Source: Hypoxylon rubiginosum
Lineage: Eukaryota > Ascomycota > Sordariomycetes > Xylariales > Hypoxylaceae
Assembly (NCBI GenBank): GCA_902806565.1
Contig: CADCXA010000021.1
Span: forward strand, 124,001-188,000
DNA length: 64,000 nucleotides
Direction of reading: 5' to 3'
In this document: positions 13,745 to 24,125 of the stretch, piece after piece
How the letters are laid out: each line of letters starts with the position of its first letter
Position numbering within the stretch: position 1 is the stretch's first letter
Made by a program: the position numbers and the translations under genes
The notes under the pieces: model-generated
The model's input: the letters and a program-made list of their open reading frames with translations, nothing else
Databases searched by the model: none
What the model was told of the DNA's origin: nothing

Positions 13745-15484
13745 TCAAAACACGCTGCTCTTGCTCCATTTATTAGCGGCCCTTATCCTCCTCCCAAAAA
13801 TGAAGAACACAAACGGCACGGGGATCAGCAGGCACGCAAACCCCGCGAAGATGCTCGACCCGGGCCCGACGCCGATATTATGATACATAGGCGTGACGAC
13901 GAGCGGGAAAGCGGCGGCAAAGCAGCTCCTCAAAAACGTGTTCGCAGCTACGGCGCTCGCGGCGTACATCTGGAAGGTATCTACGAGGTAGTTGAGAGCG
14001 GCCTGGAAGATCGTGTTGAAGCCGCACCCGGACAGGTAGAGCCCGAGAACGGGGACGATCCAGTGGATGGACGGATCGGCCGTCCAGCCGGTGATGAACT
14101 GGCCGGTCGCGAAGAGCACGGACCCGAGCATCATGGGCGGGAGCCTCCGCTCGGGGACGGCGCGGTCGCCCGCGGCGTGGTAGCCCTTGTTGTAGTAGAG
14201 CTGGTTGCCCATGTTGATGAGGCAGCCGGTGAAGGAGCCGACGCAGAGCGCGAGGAAGGGCAGCTCGCTCGGCACCAGCGACCAGCCCCGGACCTCGCCG
14301 AAGATGATGGGCACCGCCCCCAGCTGCATGTAGAGGATGCCGTAGCAGAAGCTCGCGTACAGCGCGATGAGCGCGCAGATGGGCGTGCAGAGCAGCTGGA
14401 TCGGGCGGACCAGGAACTTCCTCCCGAGCTCCAGGATGCTGACGTCCCACTCCTCGAACTTGGCGTGCAGCGCCCAGTTGCCCGTCTCGAACCGCAGCCG
14501 CCGCGCCTTGGCGACTAGAAGTCTTGGTGGGTAGGTCTCGTCGATAAAGATGACGGCGAAGACGAGAACGAAGGACTGCAGCATCCCCGTGGTGTATTCC
14601 GTCCAGCGCCAGCCGAGAGACGGCTGTACCACCACCGCGGCCGAGACGATAGGGCCTACCGTCGGTCCGCCCACGACAGCCATCGCGTATCCCGCCATGG
14701 CAATTCCCCGATACGCAGGAGTATAGAGGTCACCCAATACGCCACCGGTATTCGTCACCGGTGCCGAGGCGAAAAAAGCGCCCCAGAACCGTGTTAGCAT
14801 TAGTGTCTGAAAGTCCTTGGCGACAGCCGATCCGAACGAGAAGCATATCGATACGAACATGGGCGTCAGCACCGCGGTACGCCGGCCGTAGACCTCCGAT
14901 AGCGGCGCCCAGAATAGTGGCCCTATGCCGAAGCCGATAAGGAAGAGAGTCGTGCCCAACGTCGCCGTCTGCTTACCAACATGGAAATACTCTGCGATCT
15001 CCGCGGTGCCGGCAGAATAGGATGAAGAGGCCCACGTCGCGGTCATCGTGACGAGCCCGTAGAGAAGCGTCGTTATCACCTTCTTCTGTCGCGGCCAGTT
15101 CAGCGGACGATAAGGATCGTCAGGCCCGTCGAAGTCGACGAGACATTCAGCGGTAGTCTTCTGTCTCGCAAGTGGATGCGTGAACGGGGGCACCACCGGC
15201 CGAGAGCGTATCTGTGATAGCACGGTATCTCGCCGGGAGACTGTCCGTGAGAGCGATCTCGCAGATCCATTTGGAACATCCCGACCAGAGGCGCGGATTG
15301 ATGAATAACGCGTGTCGAGGGTGCATGGCCGATGGCCATCGTGATCTTTTTCTGTTTGAGGACACTCGCAACTTGATGAGCTTCTGCTGGGCGCCGTTGG
15401 AGGCAAATCGGCATCTGGCTCCAGCTCTCTGGTCGAACGCCCACGAGAGTTTTCGCCATCCTCTTCGTCATCAGATATTAACAT
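13745..15484 (-). CDS. MFS drug/polyamine antiporter, DHA1 (TPO1-like) family
   Basis: Single-exon ORF of 579 residues. A charged, Ser/Arg-rich cytosolic tail of about 135 residues ends in FDGPDDPYRPLNWPRQKK (about 118-135), the hallmark just before TM1 of fungal TPO/FLU1-type transporters. Hydrophobic segments compatible with 12 TM helices follow. MFS motif A reads APLSEVYGRRTAVL (about 193-206) between TM2 and TM3. The protein ends soon after FFIFGRRIRAANKW, a typical short C-tail. Family members export polyamines, azoles or toxins across the plasma membrane by proton antiport; the substrate cannot be predicted. The start ATG follows AATA and no upstream in-frame extension is needed. G/C-ending codons dominate. 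Dense ORFs on the opposite strand are shadows. It stands alone, with no partner gene adjacent. Confidence 0.92.
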   Translation of the reverse strand: MLISDDEEDGENSRGRSTRELEPDADLPPTAPSRSSSSCECPQTEKDHDGHRPCTLDTRYSSIRASGRDVPNGSARSLSRTVSRRDTVLSQIRSRPVVPPFTHPLARQKTTAECLVDFDGPDDPYRPLNWPRQKKVITTLLYGLVTMTATWASSSYSAGTAEIAEYFHVGKQTATLGTTLFLIGFGIGPLFWAPLSEVYGRRTAVLTPMFVSICFSFGSAVAKDFQTLMLTRFWGAFFASAPVTNTGGVLGDLYTPAYRGIAMAGYAMAVVGGPTVGPIVSAAVVVQPSLGWRWTEYTTGMLQSFVLVFAVIFIDETYPPRLLVAKARRLRFETGNWALHAKFEEWDVSILELGRKFLVRPIQLLCTPICALIALYASFCYGILYMQLGAVPIIFGEVRGWSLVPSELPFLALCVGSFTGCLINMGNQLYYNKGYHAAGDRAVPERRLPPMMLGSVLFATGQFITGWTADPSIHWIVPVLGLYLSGCGFNTIFQAALNYLVDTFQMYAASAVAANTFLRSCFAAAFPLVVTPMYHNIGVGPGSSIFAGFACLLIPVPFVFFIFGRRIRAANKWSKSSVF

Positions 15485-17173
15485 TATTATCCCTTAAAAT
15501 TGCCCCCAAAAATACTATATTGTAGAAAGCTCGGAAAGATATTGCCTAATTTATGTATACAACAGGTAAATCAACATTTGACCCATCAGTCACCACGGTG
15601 TCATCCCGATTGGCACCCTTCGGTTCCTTATTATAGTATGCATCGTAGCCGATTTTTATGGAGCTAAGACCAGAGTTAGCACCAGTTGAGTAGCACTCCA
15701 ATTCCTATGACGTAGGATATTTTCCTGTATCCGTGTTAAATCCTGGGATATTAGTCACCTGAGGGCCAAATTTCGTGAATTTTTTGCTTGAAGATTTAGA
15801 CCTCACGTGGTGAGAACTGCGGAAGAAATAAAAGCGAAGAAGCGAAGCTCGAGTGGACGAGGACACCCTAGATTGGTTATGTAGGTATGCTGACGTTGCC
15901 GCTTTTCCGGTTCCCTCCGGTCTTCTCCGTGCCGCTTCGGCTCCGGTGGCCCCACTTTCGGAAACGTCCGGCAACCTCCGAATCTGTGACGATATAGTAT
16001 AACTTCAACTACCTATGTACGTAGCATTATTTTAGAATTCTAAGTAATGGTTATTCGAAGTAACCTTGCTTGACAATTTCTGTTTAAATAATGTGCTAAA
16101 AATACATTGTTCCTGTTAAGAAGAGATTTCGTCGCAATGAATAAAGGTCCATACCGTGATATCGTGCGGTAGTACATATAGTATAGCTCAGAACGTGACA
16201 ATATTAATGGTGATTATCGACTGCTTCCTTCTTGAGAGTTTCACAGTGACTGTATACGTTAATTGATTAAGATATAGCAAGCCAGATGCGTGTCGACAAC
16301 GTATTGATACGTATTTTGTTTGCTTAACGTAGTGCTGTCTCAAGGAGCACATAGGTTATATCTCCACGATAGCGCTATATTAACTAACATATTACGACGC
16401 AACCCCTAGAGGATAAAAACGTGATATTTCGTAACAAACACCCAACTCATCATTTTAGCTGTACAGGATGAGGCTCTTTGTGCTCCTATCTCATCCCCTA
16501 TCCTGAACAACAAGCCTACCCTTATCCCCAACAGCTAGACGTCTGACACGTCTTGCTATTATACGCGCCATAACAGAGAAACAGAAAAATTCTGACATTC
16601 TACGGAGGCCATTAGGATAGATTATAATAAAACCTAAAGCAAGGCATACCTAATATCGTAGTTGATTGTATCAAGGACAGCCATGCCTTCTGTCGCACCT
16701 CATACCTGCCATGGCTACGATGGGGGCCAGTAAATGCGGACCCTTTCAGCCTTGAGAAGGCAATCACCTGTATGACACTCGAGAAGCAATGACCAAGCAA
16801 GTATCTAGTTCCTCAGTAAAGTAGACTAGTAAAAAACAGTAGGGACCTATGCCTGCCTACATAAATGTGTCTCGATATTTGGTCGTCTTGCTTTACGACA
16901 CGTACAAGTCAGTCATTACGCAGCAAGCTCTTTCCAAATTTATCATCTCTCTCCTTGACAGCAAATGCAAGATATCCTTTCACTCCTTAGGAAGTAATCA
17001 CACTCCTCGTAAACATACTCATTGTCGACAAGCAATCTCTCTCTAGATCGAAAAACTCTCACATTATCATCGAAAGCCCACTCGACCACCGCTACCCATA
17101 CGCTCCCTTTCGCATACCTCGCAAAATATTCCCTTACATACCATTCAAATCTCTAAGCATACGACGAAACAAG
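15485..17173. other. Intergenic region between divergent MFS and BTB genes
   Basis: About 1.7 kb holding the promoters of the divergent neighbours. Near 15900-15980 there are CCGG-containing CT-rich words (TTCCCTCCGGTCTTCTCCG). Just upstream of the BTB gene (about 17040-17150) the sequence is pyrimidine-biased, as in many fungal core promoters and leaders. Short ORFs here (up to 89 codons) show no motif and are not called. Confidence 0.45.
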
Positions 17174-18101
17174 ATGGCCGAGCAGGTTCCCGTCGTTGGT
17201 GCTGCGAACAATGAGCATCAGATGGCCGCATTCGAGTATCAGAATTACCTCTTCCGAGAGCCCATCTTCGGCCATTATTCCTCCTTGTAAGCCACTTTAG
17301 ACCTCTACACTCGACTTTATCATTATAGGCTACTCCCTTCCCTATGTATGAGTATGATCCACTGACCTCTTTCTTTTTTCCCTTTTTAGCGAAGCTCGTC
17401 CGGAGCATGTCCACATCAGACTCGACGGAAAGACCTTTGGAATTACCAAGGACTTCATCTCGAAGAAGTCGACTTACTTCAAGACCGCTTTCGAGATCAG
17501 CAACGTCTGTGAGATCCCCTGGAGACCTGTGGAGTGGACCACGGCGATCGCGTATCTGCACCTTTTGTGCGCCGAAGAATCCGACCCCATCCGCGTCGAG
17601 GACCGCCTGAGCGAGCGAGTCATGGTCGCAGCCGACCGATTCTACCAGGCCTTGGGCCACCCCAGCGAGCCGATGGGCCTGGGCCTGGCCCAGATTAGCA
17701 TGGCGTACCGCGCCCACTTCATCCCGCTGAACGAGAACCAGCGCGTCAAGCGGCTGGAGGATTTACCGAAGCTCGAGAACTCGGGCATTGAGTCTGGCGG
17801 GATGCCCCGCCAGGATTTCTACGAGTTGATCAAGGTCTACCACCTTTGCCACCTGGTGGGAAGTCCCGCCGCGGCCCAGAAGGTCGAGCAGGTATTCCTG
17901 CGCTACCTGAACTTCCTGATCATTCTCGGCGGCAGCGAGGAAACCCTCCGCCAGGCGGGCAACTGCTCGGACGAGTGGTGGCTTCTGGGCAACGCCCGCA
18001 TCTCCCAAGACATCAAGACCATCTACCTCTTCCGATTCGCCAAGACCGACGAAGTGCGCGAGCTGGTGCTCCAGTACTGGAGTAACCTTCGCTTCGAATG
18101 A
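17174..18101 (+). CDS. BTB/POZ domain protein
   Basis: Predicted as two exons, 17174-17286 and 17390-18101, giving 274 residues. The intron is 103 bp, with donor GTAAGC, branch CTGAC (about 17362) and acceptor TTTTTAG; splicing in phase 2 joins SSF to EARPEHVHIRLDG. Residues about 40-110 (HVHIRLDGKTFGITKDFISKK, then a TYFKTAF segment) fit the first strands and helices of a fungal BTB domain, a dimerisation and Cullin3-adaptor fold. The rest is helical and unassigned, as in many short fungal BTB proteins. No signal peptide or TM segment is seen. The start ATG follows a clean AAACAAG context. The exact role is unknown; a scaffold or ubiquitin-ligase adaptor role is family inference only. Confidence 0.8.
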
Positions 18102-18883
18102 TGGCCAGGTTTTGCTATCATCGCGTGCGGCTGTGTGTGGGCGGAGGCAGACGTGATGAGAAGATAGCATTGAGAAGAAGGAAGGACGGGCCCATTGCGT
18201 AGCTGAACTGCTTTTCTTTTAACCTTTAATAACTAGGTAGTAATAATGAGCAGCAGGCATTTGGGAGAGAAGGTGGCAAAATCGAATAGACATGATGATA
18301 TGCAATCCTCACTGCCGTACCTCCTAACCGCGATGACCTCCTTTGCAACAGGCCCCTTTTAGAACACTTTTCTCATTGAACCAATTTATTCCTACTGCCT
18401 TTCTTGACACCCACAATTTCACATACCTTTGAGTAGCTATTCATATAAAGTAGGTATGTAATGCTTCTCGTAAGGGGAAGATAAAAGTCCGTGTCTTCCA
18501 TACAAACAAAGTACTATAGAGATATAATTTAAGATTGTATCGATTTAGGAATTGATCCCATCATAAATTGAGATACCGTAGTGCACCAGGCTAAACGCCT
18601 GTCAAGCTTATTGCTGGCGCACCAACAGCTATACTGGAGAGTATCTAGGTAACAACCTGACGTTACGGCTGAAACGTTGAACATTAAAGAATGATCGGTG
18701 TTTCTAACCAGTCGCTCCATGCACAATACCCTGAACCAGAGAGTCGAATGAATCAGTGCCAAAGATAGTACGAACATATTGGCTCGACAAAACGTCTTCG
18801 GGGCTCGGATCTCCCACCCATCATCTCGTCTCGTTAATCTGCATTAACCCGCCCCCCCTCTCCTCCTCTCTCTAGATTCTGAA
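18102..18883. other. Intergenic segment
   Basis: Probable 3' untranslated region of the BTB gene followed by sequence without a recognisable gene. A CT tract (CCCCCCCTCTCCTCCTCTCT, about 18851-18870) lies at the end. The 82-codon minus-strand ORF at 18529-18777 has no motif. Confidence 0.45.
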
Positions 18884-19487
18884 TTATATCACCTTCGGCG
18901 TCACTTTCCAGTATGTTTCGCCATGTTTTCCTTTGGTACAGTATATTCTGACATGCCTTCTTCCATTACCGTACCCATCGTCTAACTTCTCTACAGTACC
19001 TCCAGTAAAAATGTAGATTCCAACCCCTAGACCTCGCTCCTCGTTGTCGACAGTTGGCCAAACGCCATACCGCATGGGTCCCAAAAGATGATCCAACCAA
19101 TAAGGAAGCCGCTGGCTGAAAGCCATGTCGAATTCATCGAAAAATACGATCGACATCTTGCCTGATATTGCCATATCGCGAATCGTCTCGAATACCGCAT
19201 GGAGATCTGATTTCTCTTGAAACTGGGCGAGATTGAAATTGAGTCCCGAGAACAATGGCTCTTGAGGATGGTTCGGATAACCTGCTCCACACCGAAAGAC
19301 TCGCCGGAGCCATGTTGGCCGAAGACGGCAGTGGAGAGAGGTTTGGACTTCCCCCCAGCGCCCAGATAATGCTCGATCGCATTGGCAATATTTCGGAACC
19401 CCACAATTTCATCTCTATCCGCGGTAGCGAGGTTGTCAAAACGGGCTGTCGGCGTGAAAATCATGTAGGCTATGTATAATCCTATCG
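18884..19487 (-). pseudogene. Decayed P-loop ATPase fragment
   Basis: Two overlapping minus-strand frames together resemble one protein. The upstream frame (19487 to about 19260) reads IAYMIFTPTARFDNLATADR and then a P-loop-like segment AVFGQHGSGESFGV, in which the Walker A lysine is replaced by Glu. A one-base frameshift near 19250-19265 moves the match to the second frame, EPLFSGLNFNLAQFQ followed by IVFFDEFDMAF (Walker B) and IYIFTGGTVEKLDD. The order P-loop, FNLAQF, FFDEFD, FTGGT recalls large STAND/AAA-like ATPases shared by bacteria and fungi (family memory, not searched). A stop lies just upstream of IGLYIAYM and the C-terminal part is missing, so it is truncated at both ends, frameshifted and lacks the catalytic lysine. 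Probably non-functional. Confidence 0.65.
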
Positions 19488-20618
19488 GTTCTCAAGCTTA
19501 TATCGAGGTAAATGTATATGAGGTACGTTTGTCATGTCATATCTACCTAGACAGGCAATTTATTCGACTGACCACTACCTAGATCCGAGCGTGCAGCATC
19601 CTACAGACATCGATTCTTTTCTCTTTACGACTTTACGACTAGCATATTCAACTCTCATAGCTTCCTGCCCATTTCTGCCACCCCGAACCCTTAGTCACAG
19701 GCTCTGGGCCGACTACAGGAACCCAGACATACCGATTCCCCACGTTACGAATGGACGAATATCTCGATGGATTCCCGGGTGAGGCATAGGCGCATGAAGA
19801 AAAGGTCAAGAGGGGGGTGAGACAACGTAGGAGGCGCAGAAGAAACCTATCCGAAGAAGCAACACCATGTGTCGGCAATGGGGGGAGAATCCTATACAAA
19901 CTGTTTTCCCTCGTGTTCAAACCCTTGCGTATTCACTGTGTTCTACGAATCTAATAGCAACAGGTCGCCGATGAGAGTGCTCAGTGACGACGCAGAGCCA
20001 CAACCCGGGATCACCAGCCTAACGATCTCCTGTACTCCTGCTAGATATGCAAAGACAAGAGGCGGTTAGTGAATAGGCATATCTGCATCGACAGATGGGC
20101 CTTTTGGAGATGTGCGCCTTCGAGCAAATATACCAGCTCCGCACTGCCAGCCTCTGACTGAGAGACGAGACACGACTCGAAGGCGCCGCCGAGTGGTTGA
20201 TGTCTTGAAATCCGCTGCAGCTCCCTGCTTGCCAATAGAACCGCATCGTGGTTGGATGAATGGCCGACATCGTCCCTACACGTACTTCAATACTCACTTC
20301 TTTACTAAACGGCAGCTCAAGCCGGTGGGCATAGTCGTAGCTGAAGCCAAGTCATAATCGTGGCTTGCCGATTTGGCTGATAAGCATGTTGGACTGTGGT
20401 TTGCTCCCAGAGAGGCGAAGATAATGGTTAATGAGACATGTGTAAGCAGCCTCCGACGCCACCAAGGCACCTTCGTGGTCACTCTTCAGCTATCGTGAGC
20501 TAGCCATAGGCAGCTAATACTACCGCCTCGCCGTAAATCTCGGAATTGATCGACAATTTGCTGAATCAAGGGTAAGACTACTATCTGCACTTGTTGCAAG
20601 ATCAGCTCATTGCAGAAA
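19488..20618. other. Intergenic region
   Basis: No convincing gene. Several ORFs of 60-92 codons overlap in different frames without motifs or splice sites that would join them. Minus-strand ORFs at 20019-20297 contain the segment LGGAFESCLVSQSEAGSAEL, which looks protein-like but could not be assigned; it may be another decayed fragment. Confidence 0.35.
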
Positions 20619-20789
20619 ATGTGGCGTCTGATCGAAACAAATGATGCCTCTCAAGTCTCCTTTGGCAACGAGTCGTACCGCCCGATCATCGACGACCCGG
20701 GGTTTCTGGACTTGACAGAGGTCACTGGCTTGAAGGTGATCGGTGCTAATACAGAGTGGATCGATTTTAACATACCCTGTCTCGTCTAG
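20619..20789 (+). CDS. Short ORF of unknown status (possible gene fragment)
   Basis: A 56-codon ORF from ATG at 20619 contains segments SFGNESYRPIIDDPGFLDL and TEVTGLKVIGANTEWIDF, whose composition resembles real protein more than random translation. It ends abruptly in NIPCLV. No signal peptide, TM segment or known motif is present, and no neighbouring exon was found. It could be a remnant of a larger gene or a short gene. It lies about 340 bp upstream of the tyrosinase start, in the same orientation. Confidence 0.25.
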   Translation: MWRLIETNDASQVSFGNESYRPIIDDPGFLDLTEVTGLKVIGANTEWIDFNIPCLV

Positions 20790-21127
20790 TACATAGTAGA
20801 AGGGACCTATCTCTCAATCCGCTATGGTAGACATCACGACAAATGCTGTTACACAACATAAACAATGAGATTAAAGGCAAGCCAACTTTTACCTAGTAGA
20901 TGGCGTGCATTAGAACAGTGGTTTATTGCATGAATAACCTGATCCTACTTGACACGTCATTTCTCTAGCGTGCATGGCCGTGCGAAAGCTAGACTTGTTG
21001 AGCCGTGGCGTTCATATCATGTTGATATGCGTTCGGAATTTTTAGATTGGGAATACTTAAAGGAGCTCTAATCGTGCTGTCACTCTCAGCATCAGATTCA
21101 AAATAAGTTCACTTCGACCATTCAAAA

Positions 21128-23277
21128 ATGGCATCCCCGCGTACCTTCTACCCCATCACCGGTATCAAGGCCGGTCCCCATCCTCCCATTCGCGAAGATG
21201 TCGATGATTGGTACCTGGAGCAGACAGCCAATGGCGCTGATCGTATTCAACTTACGCTTTTTGTGGAAGCCTTGACTATAATCCAAGCGCGCCCCTTGAG
21301 CGACGAGCGTTCATACTTCCGTCTAGCTGGTATCCATGCTGCCCCATGGGTGAGTTGGGACAACGTGTCACCTCCCAAAGATGAGAAAAAACCTGAAGGC
21401 TTCTGTGTGCATAACGAATACACCTTTCCGACCTGGCATCGGGTGTATATGACCTTGTTCGAGGTGGGCTTATATTTCTCAGAAAACTTTTTAAGTACCC
21501 TCGACTTGGACCATTAATATGCTAACTACTTGAATAGCAAGTAGTTTACGAAGCAATGATCGAGTTTATTAACAAAGCTAGTGATGTGCCAGATCGTAAG
21601 TGGACAGAGCAAGCCAAGGAATGGCGTCTCCCGTACTGGGACTTTGCCAGCTTCGCTAAGAACAGCGATGGTACCAAAACCGACGAGCTTCGCTTACCAA
21701 TTTTGGCCACAATACCCGAAGTCAAGGTCAAGATATTCGGATCCTCGAAATTGGTCGCAAAACCCAATCCTCTTTATAGATTCGAGACTCGGGAACTTAT
21801 GGGCAAATTAGAACATCCTTTCACTATCAGCGACCAAGCGGATAAACAACAACACGGAATGGTCACCCTTCCGGTAGGCTCCTCTTCTCTACACTGCTCA
21901 TGACGGAAGCTTACTCTGATTCAAGTTCGGCCAATGCAAGTCTACCACCAAGTACGGTCTTATGAAAGGCTTCCAGGCGGAGACCTGGGCCGACGCCCCG
22001 CAAAACTGGCAGCTAGCTAATCTAGCGTTGAACGAGCACCCATGGTATCAGGATCAGACCAGCCAGAAACCCATCCCGAATCTGCAGGATATGGTCTTGC
22101 GGCTACTCACGACTAAATCGAAAACCTGGCCAGACTTCTCATGCACTAAAGCTACTAACAAGGAACATACATCCGTCGCCTGGATGAATCTCGAAGGAAT
22201 CCACAATAACATCCATGTATGTGATCCGAACTTGTAAATATTCCTGCGGCTGACATCTCGCAGAATTGGGTGGGAGGATTCATGTTTGATCATCCCAGGA
22301 AAGACGACGTGCAGCTCTGGGGCTCCGGCCATATGGGCTGTGTTCCTGTGGCTGCGTTTGACCCCATTTTCTGGCTGCATCATTGGTAAGTCGAAGCATT
22401 TTTTGTTTGGCGTGAGGTGGATTTGCGGATGCTAACGTTAGGGGGATGGGGGCGTAGCAACATCGACCGCTTGACTGCCATTTGGCAGTCTTTGAACCCT
22501 AACAGTTGGTTCGACGACGTTAGCAAATCGTTGCTGACCAAGGATCTAACCCCATTCCACAAGGATAAGGAAGGAACTTTATTCACGTCCAAGGATGTGA
22601 AGGACTGGCGGAAGCTGGGATATGAATATGCTATTACCAAAGAAGGTAGACGCCCAGAGAAAATATTGAGTGATATAAAAAACTTGTATGGCAACACCCA
22701 TGAGCTGCCTGGAAAGGTTGACTATATTCTGAGTATCAATTACGACCGGTGAGCATTCCTACCCTTTACAATCATTATGCCGAGGCCGCCCCTTGTATTG
22801 ATTCTATCTTAGGTACGCTTTGGGGGGGACCCCTTTTAGGATCAACATCTTCTTCGAAGATGTTGATGGCAAGAACTTCTACGACACGAACTCAAAGAAC
22901 TTTGTAGGCAGCGTGTTCAACTTCAGCACCAATGTTGAAGGCAGCAACTGTGGCAATTGCATTCGACAACAGCAAAATGGTGTCCGATCCGAGTGTCAGC
23001 TTCCAGCTTCTTTGGCAGTCGACTACTACTTGGATCAAAATCCAGATCGCGCATTACCAACAGTACATTACGTTGTGGTGAACAGTCTAGGCAAGGTATG
23101 GAATTTGCAGTTGGCTGATAAAGAGGACCTCACGTTAATTAATCGTAATAGGCCGTTGATGTAACAGTCCAAGTTGCGCTTCATAAGTCGATAGCCATGT
23201 ATTCTGACCTTCCCACGGATCAGGATCATTATACCAGGGTGGCCGTGGGAGCACCCGCCAGAGTAGACTATTACTAG
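21128..23277 (+). CDS. Tyrosinase (polyphenol oxidase, type-3 copper)
   Basis: Seven predicted exons: 21128-21463, 21538-21873, 21926-22216, 22264-22385, 22458-22748, 22813-23095 and 23152-23277, giving 594 residues. Introns are 47-74 bp with GT/AG ends. CuA ligands appear as His70 (AGIHAAP), His95 in the thioether motif Cys93-Val-His95, and His104 (FPTWHR). CuB ligands are the two His of IHNNIH (about 317 and 321) and FWLHH followed by CNIDR (about 360). The intron in HHC-NIDR restores the family Cys. A C-terminal lid domain begins after YALGG; the last exon adds AVDVTVQVALHKSIAMYSD, which a simple reading of exon 6 would miss. There is no signal peptide, as in intracellular fungal tyrosinases. 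The enzyme oxidises monophenols and o-diphenols to quinones (melanin-type pigments). It is tail to tail with an MFS gene. Confidence 0.93.
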
Positions 23278-24125
23278 CACTGCCTATGGCTTCCGCGCCC
23301 TAAAGGTAGAATGTCAGATTGCAGCATGGGTCGCGGCATTAGGGGGGACGTGAAGGATTCAACTGATTTCATTGACGGATTTGCGGGAGTAGCATTTATA
23401 TAAAATATGAATAACCTCCACCATATATGATTCATGTTTGACAAAATAGCTCCTGTTCTCCGCTTGCTTACCCGCATGGAAGTCGACATTTTTCGCCGAG
23501 CCGCTATGAAGACGATCGCCGAACGCATATCCATGGCCAGCGAAGTCAAACCCCGACTTCGGCAGCCTCGTTACGAGGAAGGGAGTGCTACATCGGGGTG
23601 AGCGCTGGGGAGAGGCGGGGGCTGGAAGGTTGCTACGGCTATGTGTGGTGCCTTGTTCAGATGCGTAGGTGCATTCGATTCGTCACCGAAATGTGCGGCA
23701 TCTTTCCGCCACGCTGCGATCTCCGATCCATATTTGCGCAGTCATTGATGGATCTCTGCGCCTGGTTATGGCGAGAACTTGAGATACTCTTAGTTTCAAC
23801 AAGCCAATCATTCATCGTAGATTGATATGTGATTCCGCCTGGCACTGAAGTTGGGGTCCAATCCCGGGCTATCATGCTCCGGAGTATTTCAAGGCTCCTT
23901 TTTTATCTTCGTGCCTGGCATATGGCTATTGCTGGCAAATGAGCACGCGAGAGGAAACTTGAAAGAGCGGCATTCACGGACAACGGTGAGCCGGGCTTAC
24001 GTGGCCTTCAGCTCAGGCTATCGCAGTTGTGCAGGTAGAAGCAGGCATACGTGGGAACGAGCCGGACGATGATTAGAAATTATTTGGTGCTTCGATTTTG
24101 AACGAACAGCAGGGGAATACTATGA
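23278..24125. other. Convergent intergenic segment
   Basis: Lies between the 3' ends of the tyrosinase (+) and the MFS transporter (-), so it should contain both terminators and untranslated regions. Short overlapping ORFs (up to 91 codons) show no motif. No repeat or RNA gene is seen. Confidence 0.45.

Noticed and set aside
13880..14518. 212-codon plus-strand ORF
   Set aside because: It is antisense to the first MFS transporter, whose protein has clear family motifs; the ORF is a shadow of G/C-ending codons.
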